A stretch of DNA of 9,502 bases, taken from the NCBI GenBank assembly GCA_900319255.1, contig ONNU01000125.1, positions 1 through 9,502 on the forward strand, given 5' to 3'. The position numbers and the translations under genes were made by a program. Under the pieces are notes generated by a model. The model was not told the origin of the DNA. It worked only from the letters and a program-made list of their open reading frames with translations, and did no database searches. The first letter of the stretch is position 1; every line of letters starts with the position of its first letter. Source of the stretch: an uncultured Eubacteriales bacterium. GTDB lineage: Bacteria > Bacillota > Clostridia > Oscillospirales > Acutalibacteraceae. Shown here piece after piece: positions 1 to 5,050 of this stretch.

Positions 1-166
1 GTCCAACGCGCGGAGGATCGGTAGGGTGAGGTAATCCGGACTTTTGATTTTTGCTATCTGCATCAGAAAGATTTGTAAAGCTCCTGATAATACCAACTCT
101 TAGTCATTAAAGTCAGGCTTGCCACGGGGGTTAAGGAAAGGGGATTGCAAAAGGGGGAAACAACTG
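1..166. other. Left-edge non-coding stretch beyond the gerAB/gerAC fusion
   Basis: No convincing gene is visible here. On the minus strand, all three frames after the gerAB/gerAC stop were read, and none resembles the missing GerAC C-terminal domain. A minus-strand frame that begins at an ATG at 61-63 stays open to the window edge (21 residues). It has no well-placed ribosome binding site; the nearest AGGAG is about 17 bases upstream of the ATG. Purine-rich runs occur at 132-160 on the plus strand. I see no rho-independent terminator for the upstream gene, so transcription either continues past the window or ends by other means. The stretch could be the edge of a dispersed repeat or of an inserted element, but this cannot be decided from the window. 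Confidence 0.4.
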
Positions 167-1909
167 TCAGCGTCTGTTTTTTGAATTGGCAAGGGCTGCC
201 GATGTTTGCTTTTCATTCAATTCAAAAACGGCGTTTTTTTCTCTCATTAATACCAGACCTCTTTTGCAGGTAAGGGATGACGTTTTATTATCTGTCTTTA
301 TTACCGGCAGGAGTATCTCATGCGAGGGGTTGTCTTTTTCTGATATATAATCAAAAAGTGTGAAATGCGGTACGGGCTGGTCTGATACGCTGCTGTCGGA
401 TATTATGCTGATATCCTCGCTATGGTATTTATAATCATTGACCGCTGTTTTTATGGTGTCTTCAGCTGTTCCCTCGCTGGTCATGATATTGGCGGTCTTT
501 ATTATTTCCTTCTGCTTTGCAAAATATCCGAGAATATTATCCGCTTCTTTACAGGCTGATCTATTCATTATTATAAACAGGCACTGGCTGAGCATCAGCT
601 TTTTTCCGCTGGTATATTCAGAATTTCTGAATGCTGAATCTATGCTTTCGCCTTCATAGTTTCGTATGGTGATGGTGTTTTCTTCCTTCAGCGATCCTGT
701 ATCAAGAGTTATCAATGTGATACAGCATCCGGTAGGGGTTTTATCTATTCCTATCCCCTGAACGATAAGACGCTGATTCAGCTGTGTTGCTTTACAGCCT
801 GAGGAAAAAGTAAGCAGCAGCGTTATTGACAGAAGCAGCGCGCCCATGCTTACAGCGTATTTTTTCCCTTTTCTGCTGAGCAAACGACAAAGATAAACTG
901 CAAGAGGTACTGCTGCCGCAGAAACGGCGATAACTGTAAGCATCACTCTTTTATCGTACAGGGTTTTCATAAGGCTCTCGTTATCAGACAGCATAACGGG
1001 AAATACAAACAGCATTGACAATACAGCATAATAAAGCAGCGTTGATTTTTTTCTCTCTGCTATCAGAACGGCTGCGCCCTTTTTGATAATATACAGCTGA
1101 GCTGAAAGAAAACAGACAAAGGATGATATCATAACCCCGATAAACAAGGGATCAAGCCTTTGAAGCGAGCCGGATGCATCCGTCATCCTGAACAGTGGGA
1201 AAAGCATCCCCTTTGTATAACTGCCTGTTGCGCCGCAGATAAGAACAAGCATTGCCATCAGGAACAATCCTTCAAATACAGCCCAGCAGGTGACTGCTTT
1301 TTGAAGGTTTTTTCTTGTATAGGAAGAAAAATGAATCAGGAAGATAATTTCCGGCGCTTCTGAAAGCAATATCATAAGATCGTTTACTGTTTCGCTTATG
1401 TGAACGGCTTTATCAGCAGTGAGCAATTCATTATTATATAGCGGATACAAAAATACTGCGATTACTGCTGCCGAGATCATAATAAAAGCAAAAGCGATTG
1501 CCGAAAACCGGAAGATGGCTTCTATTCCCTTTCCAGCGGCAAAGCTGCATACTATCAGAACTGCGGCGATAATAATGACTTCATTTATCTCATCCGATGA
1601 AAATTCCCTGCAGAATATCAGTAGTCTTGCAAGATACAATACGGAAAAATATACTCCGGCTATTGCAGCAGCTGCAGAAAACAGCGGTGATATCTGCGGT
1701 CTGTCAGGTCTTTTATTTTTGTATCTGACAATGACAGCTGCGATCATCAGCATTATTATCGCTCTGAGCAAAAGCGGGAGCAGCCAATGTGAAACGCTCA
1801 GGTTAATATCCTCTGCAAATGGATTCAGCAACAGAAGCGGAAGCTTCATGGTAAACAAAAACACAGTGAGCTGGAGCGGGGTAATAAATTCCTCTTTTAG
1901 CTTATACAT
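167..1909 (-). CDS. gerAB: Spore germination receptor: GerAB permease fused to GerAC domain I
   Basis: The product, about 580 residues, is predicted to be the membrane permease-like subunit of a GerA-family germinant receptor in the spore inner membrane, where GerAB subunits bind germinants. Residues 9-341 contain about ten hydrophobic helices in the GerAB (amino acid permease superfamily) pattern, including the family-like motif SLQRLDPLF near residue 250. GerAB normally ends there at about 365 residues. This protein instead continues through a basic stretch (SRKGKK), an eleventh helix (about 351-369) and a Cys at 372, then a GerAC N-terminal domain (motif QGIGIDK soon after the Cys, ending near EKQTSAAL). 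The GerAC C-terminal domain is absent. The ATG at 1907-1909 was chosen because AAGGAG lies 10 bases upstream and the GerAB fold begins there; a longer in-frame start at 2002 would only add residues overlapping gerAA. The start overlaps the end of gerAA by 8 bases, so the two are translationally linked. The family call is confident; function as one polypeptide is inferred. Confidence 0.85.
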   Translation of the reverse strand: MYKLKEEFITPLQLTVFLFTMKLPLLLLNPFAEDINLSVSHWLLPLLLRAIIMLMIAAVIVRYKNKRPDRPQISPLFSAAAAIAGVYFSVLYLARLLIFCREFSSDEINEVIIIAAVLIVCSFAAGKGIEAIFRFSAIAFAFIMISAAVIAVFLYPLYNNELLTADKAVHISETVNDLMILLSEAPEIIFLIHFSSYTRKNLQKAVTCWAVFEGLFLMAMLVLICGATGSYTKGMLFPLFRMTDASGSLQRLDPLFIGVMISSFVCFLSAQLYIIKKGAAVLIAERKKSTLLYYAVLSMLFVFPVMLSDNESLMKTLYDKRVMLTVIAVSAAAVPLAVYLCRLLSRKGKKYAVSMGALLLSITLLLTFSSGCKATQLNQRLIVQGIGIDKTPTGCCITLITLDTGSLKEENTITIRNYEGESIDSAFRNSEYTSGKKLMLSQCLFIIMNRSACKEADNILGYFAKQKEIIKTANIMTSEGTAEDTIKTAVNDYKYHSEDISIISDSSVSDQPVPHFTLFDYISEKDNPSHEILLPVIKTDNKTSSLTCKRGLVLMREKNAVFELNEKQTSAALANSKNRR

Positions 1910-3440
1910 TCTGGCATTTCTCCTTGACTTCAGAACCGGGCATATTCTGGATGCGTTCCTGCTTTTTTGACAGCGTTTTCCAGCCTGCGCGTATAAACAC
2001 ATCTCTCAGCGCTGATACTCCCGGCGGTGTGATGGGAGATGTGTAGGGTATGCCGAAGCTTGTTTTTGCGCAAAGCTCTACGAATACCATGCAGAATACA
2101 GCCGACAATCCCCATATCCCGCCGATGCCGCCGGCAATGGTAAAGAGTATTCGCAGTATGGCTGCGGGAGCGTACAGATTCGGGATTATATATGAGCAAA
2201 TTGCAGATATCGCTACTACCATCAAGGTGGGCGCCCCGATAAGCCCGGCATTTATCGCTGTATCCCCTATCACCAGTCCGCCTACAATACTTACTGCATA
2301 TCCCAGCGGCTGAGGCATACGCAGACCTGATTCTCGCATTATTTCATATACAAGAAGTATCAGCAGCGTTTCTGACATCAGCGACATCGGAGTGCCGGCA
2401 ATGGAAACCGCGATCTTATTCAGCGTTAATGTGGGAAACATCTCCGGGTCAAAGGTTCCCAGGGATGTATAAAAGCCGGGAAGCAGTACAGAAATAAAAA
2501 AGGCTGCAAATTTCAGCAGTCTTGTGAATACTGCAAAATACGGACGGTTTGAGTAATCATCCAGCGTCTGGAAATATTCTGCAAAGAGATAAGGTACTAT
2601 AAGCGCTGAGGGTACTCCGTCGATAAGAATGCCTATCCTTCCTTCTGTCATTTTGCCGCACAAAGTGTCCGGGCGCTCCGTTATCCCGACACCCCTGAAG
2701 GGTGAATTCACGCCGCTGTCCTCAAGGTACGGAACAAGATAGCCTGCTGCAAGAATCGTGTCAAGATCTATCGCGGCGATCCTTTTTCGCAGCTCTGCAA
2801 GTATTTCATCCGACGCCGTTCCTGCAAGATAGCATATGCAAAGCTCTGTCCCGGATATATTCCCGGCTGTGATTATCTCGCATTTGAGCTTTGTGCTTTT
2901 TATCCTTCTCCGCACAAGGGTGATATTTGTCCTTAACGCTTCCACAAAGCCTTCCTTGGAACCTCTTTGGATAACGTCTGACTGCGGCTCGGAAATGCCT
3001 CTTGTCCTGTAGCCCTGTATTCCTACAGTGAGCATTTTATTGCAGCCCTCTACAGCGATAACTGCAAAGCCGGACATTATAAACTGATGCACCTCTTCAA
3101 AAGTGGTTATTTCCTTTATATCATCCGTATACAAAAGCTTATATTCGATATCTGTCAGGCATTTTTCTGCATCACCCGAAAAGCTATAGGCGTAAAGCGG
3201 GCGGAGTATGCCCTGTGCAAGCATATCCTTATTTATCATATTATCTATCGATATAACTGCGCCCCTTATCCCCCTGAGATCAAGCTGATGCACCGTCAGA
3301 TCTGATGAACCGCTGAAAGCTTCCTTAATACAGCTGATATTATTTTCAAGGGATGCTGTAAGCTCTGTTTTGGTTTTTATGGTTTTATCTTCGATTTTTC
3401 TGCCGTACATTTCGGTTATCCGTGAAATGAACTCATACAT
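1902..3440 (-). CDS. gerAA: Spore germination protein GerAA-type (A subunit of GerA receptor)
   Basis: This is the A subunit of a GerA-type nutrient receptor of the spore inner membrane. In this family the A subunits oligomerise and have been proposed to form ion channels that open when germinant binds the B subunit. The 512-residue length fits the family. It has a soluble N-terminal half with the family block RGSKEGFVEALRTN (about 159-172), then TERPD (254-258) and GRIGILIDGVPSALIVP. The C-terminal half has about five membrane helices, with ESGLRMPQPLG (about 370-380) and SFGIPYTSP (461-469), both hallmark GerA motifs. The ATG at 3438-3440 was chosen because AGGA lies 8 bases upstream; the ATG at 3447-3449 (three residues longer) has AAAGG directly abutting it, which is too close. 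It is the first gene of a two-gene minus-strand operon with the gerAB/gerAC fusion. A sigma-A-like promoter and a palindrome lie upstream. No convincing sigma-G promoter, the usual control for such genes, was seen. Confidence 0.93.
   Translation of the reverse strand: MYEFISRITEMYGRKIEDKTIKTKTELTASLENNISCIKEAFSGSSDLTVHQLDLRGIRGAVISIDNMINKDMLAQGILRPLYAYSFSGDAEKCLTDIEYKLLYTDDIKEITTFEEVHQFIMSGFAVIAVEGCNKMLTVGIQGYRTRGISEPQSDVIQRGSKEGFVEALRTNITLVRRRIKSTKLKCEIITAGNISGTELCICYLAGTASDEILAELRKRIAAIDLDTILAAGYLVPYLEDSGVNSPFRGVGITERPDTLCGKMTEGRIGILIDGVPSALIVPYLFAEYFQTLDDYSNRPYFAVFTRLLKFAAFFISVLLPGFYTSLGTFDPEMFPTLTLNKIAVSIAGTPMSLMSETLLILLVYEIMRESGLRMPQPLGYAVSIVGGLVIGDTAINAGLIGAPTLMVVAISAICSYIIPNLYAPAAILRILFTIAGGIGGIWGLSAVFCMVFVELCAKTSFGIPYTSPITPPGVSALRDVFIRAGWKTLSKKQERIQNMPGSEVKEKCQNV
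1920..1925 (-). promoter_or_regulatory. Ribosome binding site that sets the gerAB/gerAC start
   Basis: AAGGAG on the minus strand lies 10 bases before the ATG at 1909, inside the 3' end of gerAA. It supports starting the fusion protein at 1909 instead of at the longer in-frame ATG at 2002. An out-of-frame ATG lies between the site and the chosen start. Confidence 0.65.
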
Positions 3441-3506
3441 CTTTTTCATCCTTTCAGGCAGGTTTATCCTGTGCAGTCTTTATTTAACTTTTGCATCAGA
3501 GAAAGC

Positions 3507-3525
3507 TTTTATTCACTGAATAAAA
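3507..3525. repeat. 19-bp perfect palindrome upstream of gerAA
   Basis: TTTTATTCA (3507-3515) and TGAATAAAA (3517-3525) are perfect inverted repeats around a single C. The dyad begins about 17 bases downstream of the predicted gerAA transcription start, a position typical of repressor operators. It lacks the GC-rich stem expected of a terminator. The regulator, if any, is unknown. Confidence 0.45.
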
Positions 3526-3548
3526 AAAGAATTACGGATAAAGATATT

Positions 3549-3577
3549 ATTATAACCTGAATCTGTGAAACTGACAT
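3549..3577 (-). promoter_or_regulatory. Candidate sigma-A-like promoter of the gerAA operon
   Basis: On the minus strand ATGTCA (3572-3577, four of six matches to TTGACA) is separated by 17 bases from a perfect TATAAT (3549-3554). Transcription would start near 3542, giving a leader of about 100 bases before gerAA. GerA operons of spore formers are normally read by forespore sigma-G, so a housekeeping-type promoter would be unusual. AT-rich DNA makes chance matches possible. Confidence 0.35.
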
Positions 3578-3652
3578 CTTCGCTGCGGGCTGAAAAAAGG
3601 AATCAGCTGTTCCGCTTTATTGCCTTAAGTCATGCTTCGTTAGTATTTCTGC

Positions 3653-3709
3653 TTTGACGGGTCAAAAGGTGAAAACCCCTTTCCTTATCCCTTGCAGATA
3701 GCCGGGGTT
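3653..3709. repeat. Cluster of short inverted repeats in the divergent region
   Basis: TTTGAC-GG-GTCAAA (3653-3666) is a perfect dyad with six-base arms. It is followed by AACCCC (3674-3679) pairing with GGGGTT (3704-3709) across a 24-base loop. Together they could form a structured RNA or an operator region, but no known riboswitch or RNA family was recognised and the stems are short. Confidence 0.3.
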
Positions 3710-3934
3710 CAGCAGCCAGGATCTGGTATTTTCTCATTTGAGGATTTAAAGCTCATCTGAAAATGCACCCTTTCGGTGAATATGATAATTCTGATAAATG
3801 TATAAAATCACTCATATATACAGTAGATTTTTATATTTATACCGATGTGTTTCACGGATTCATGTATGAATAAGCGGGATGATTTTATTCTGCGCAAATA
3901 TCCGGATCATTCAGGCAGACTGGTGATCCTGAAC

Positions 3935-3938
3935 GGAG
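3935..3938 (+). promoter_or_regulatory. Ribosome binding site that sets the yetF start
   Basis: GGAG lies 8 bases before the ATG at 3947 but only 2 bases before the ATG at 3941, and nothing comparable precedes the ATG at 3845. It favours 3947 as the translation start. Confidence 0.55.
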
Positions 3939-3946
3939 TAATGATA

Positions 3947-4621
3947 ATGATAATAACCGTTTTACGAACCTTACTGCTTTACATCTTTATTATCTTCGCT
4001 GTCAGAATAATGGGCAAACGCACCATAAGCGAGCTGCAGACAAGCGAACTGGTGGTAACTCTGCTGATATCCGATATCGCCGCGGTGCCTATGCAGAATA
4101 CAGAGCAGCCTATGATCAGCGGGATAATTCCTATTCTTATCCTTGTTGCCTGCGAAGTTTTCGTTTCCCTGTTTATGCTTAAAAATGATAAATTCCGCAG
4201 GGTCATCTGCGGAAAGCCTGTTATCGTTATTAATGACGGTAAAATTGACCAGAAGGCTATGACTGATCTCAGAATGAGTACAGAGGATCTTTTTGAGGAG
4301 CTGAGGCAAAAGGATGTTTTCAAGCTTGAAGATGTGGCTTATGCAATTATTGAAACTAATGGGAAAATGAGTATTCTCAAAAAGCCTGCAAGCGATATTG
4401 TAACGGCTGCGCAATTAGGCGTGCAGACAAAGGATAACGGTATGCAGGCGGTTATCGTAAGCGATGGTGTGATCGCTGATTCATCAATGGAATTCTGCGA
4501 GCTGAACAGAAAATGGCTGAAACAGACCCTTATCAGGGAAAAGATACAGCTCAAGGATATTTTTATAATGACTGCCAACAGGGGCAGAAAATACAATATC
4601 ATCAAAAAGGCGGATGCATAG
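3947..4621 (+). CDS. yetF: YetF/DUF421 family membrane protein
   Basis: The product is a 224-residue member of the DUF421 (YetF) family. It has three hydrophobic segments near the N-terminus (about 3-20, 35-50 and 57-78), the conserved RIMGKR just after the first helix, and a soluble part with the family signature DLFEELRQKDVFKLEDVAYA (114-133) followed by ETNGKMS. The biochemical role is not established. In Bacillus, DUF421 proteins (YetF, and the related 2Duf protein) are associated with the spore inner membrane and with heat resistance, which fits the divergent gerA genes here; that link is inference for this organism. The start at 3947 is supported by GGAG 8 bases upstream; the frame is open back to 3845, but that extension lacks family similarity and a ribosome binding site. 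It overlaps the start of the following DUF4363 gene, suggesting co-transcription and coupled translation. Confidence 0.88.
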   Translation: MIITVLRTLLLYIFIIFAVRIMGKRTISELQTSELVVTLLISDIAAVPMQNTEQPMISGIIPILILVACEVFVSLFMLKNDKFRRVICGKPVIVINDGKIDQKAMTDLRMSTEDLFEELRQKDVFKLEDVAYAIIETNGKMSILKKPASDIVTAAQLGVQTKDNGMQAVIVSDGVIADSSMEFCELNRKWLKQTLIREKIQLKDIFIMTANRGRKYNIIKKADA

Positions 4622-5003
4622 AATGAAAAGAACCATAATCTCAGCAGTGATACTGATACTTATTATTTCAGCTGTGACAATAAGCATTATTATCAACAAC
4701 AACACCTCGTCTGATATGCTTGAGGGTATCGACAACGCTATTGAGTTTTGCTCAAAGGGCAACAACAGCAAAGCGCTGAATGAGATCGACAGAATAATAG
4801 AAAACTGGGACAGCGCTTCTGATATCCTGATGGTTTTTTCATCTCACGACAAGGCTGATGAAGTTGACGAGGCTCTTCATATTGCAAAAGTTTATGCGGA
4901 AAACGGAGAAAACAATATGTTTATCGCTGAATGCAGCCGGGCTAAGATAATGATCAAGCAGATAAATGAGCTTGAATATCCCCGGCTGCACAATATACTA
5001 TGA
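4614..5003 (+). CDS. DUF4363 family small membrane-anchored protein
   Basis: This 129-residue protein has one N-terminal membrane helix (about 6-27) behind a basic MHRMKR start, then a mostly helical, acidic soluble domain. The domain carries an NW pair near residue 64 and ends in PRLHNIL; this layout matches the DUF4363 family. The function is unknown. The helix probably anchors the domain outside the membrane; the cleavage pattern of a secreted protein is not obvious. It overlaps the stop of yetF by 8 bases; an alternative ATG at 4623 would leave a 1-base gap, and the AAAAAGG before them suits neither perfectly. As I recall, DUF4363 genes are often found beside DUF421 genes in Clostridia, so the two proteins may work together. 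The family assignment is by sequence feel and could not be searched. Confidence 0.72.
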   Translation: MHRMKRTIISAVILILIISAVTISIIINNNTSSDMLEGIDNAIEFCSKGNNSKALNEIDRIIENWDSASDILMVFSSHDKADEVDEALHIAKVYAENGENNMFIAECSRAKIMIKQINELEYPRLHNIL

Positions 5004-5010
5004 CAAAAAT

Positions 5011-5036
5011 ACCGGAAAACATTTCTGCTTTCCGGT
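5011..5036. terminator. Bidirectional hairpin terminator between DUF4363 and glgB
   Basis: ACCGGAAA (5011-5018) pairs perfectly with TTTCCGGT (5029-5036) around a 10-base loop. Read on the minus strand, the stem is followed by ATTTTTG, a usable U-tract ending glgB. On the plus strand the following sequence is AT-rich but has a less continuous T-run. It sits between the convergent stop codons at 5003 and 5051. Confidence 0.75.
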
Positions 5037-5050
5037 CATATCATATTATT

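Larger units (their letters stand above)
3441..3946. other. Divergent intergenic region between gerAA and yetF
   Basis: About 500 bases separate two divergent gene pairs, with no full-length gene. Contents noted: a minus-strand promoter candidate (3549-3577); a 19-bp palindrome (3507-3525); a hydrophobic 22-residue micro-ORF on the minus strand (3509-3577) without a clear ribosome binding site; a small dyad at 3653-3666; an AACCCC/GGGGTT inverted pair (3674-3679 and 3704-3709); and a short CACC-CTTTC-GGTG hairpin (3766-3778). For the plus-strand yetF pair, a weak candidate is TGAATA at 3777-3782 and TATAAA at 3801-3806 (18-base spacing). A second possible box, CATATATA, lies near 3812-3820. 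Neither is strong, so yetF transcription control is unresolved. Confidence 0.6.

Noticed and set aside
1..63. Partial minus-strand ORF running off the left edge
   Set aside because: Only 21 residues, poor start context, and no recognised similarity; mentioned under the left-edge entry only.
845..870. Internal ATG at 847 as start of a separate gerAC gene
   Set aside because: There is no stop before it in the frame and the nearest AAGGG is about 18 bases upstream, too far. Kept only as an alternative if the fusion is an artefact.
1419..1970. 183-residue plus-strand ORF opposite gerAB
   Set aside because: It lies wholly antisense to a gene with clear family motifs; its composition is a mirror of the membrane-helix codons.
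1910..2002. N-terminal extension of the gerAB/gerAC frame to an ATG at 2002
   Set aside because: The extra 31 residues overlap the gerAA coding end, are unlike GerAB, and the ATG at 1909 has a good AAGGAG site.
3845..3946. Longer yetF start at 3845
   Set aside because: No ribosome binding site, and the added residues are polar and not DUF421-like.
3441..3946. Riboswitch or T-box leader upstream of yetF or gerAA
   Set aside because: No known riboswitch core or T-box sequence recognised, and no terminator/antiterminator pair before either start.
3971..4414. Minus-strand ORF opposite yetF
   Set aside because: Antisense shadow of a well-supported gene, with no ribosome binding site or recognisable domain.
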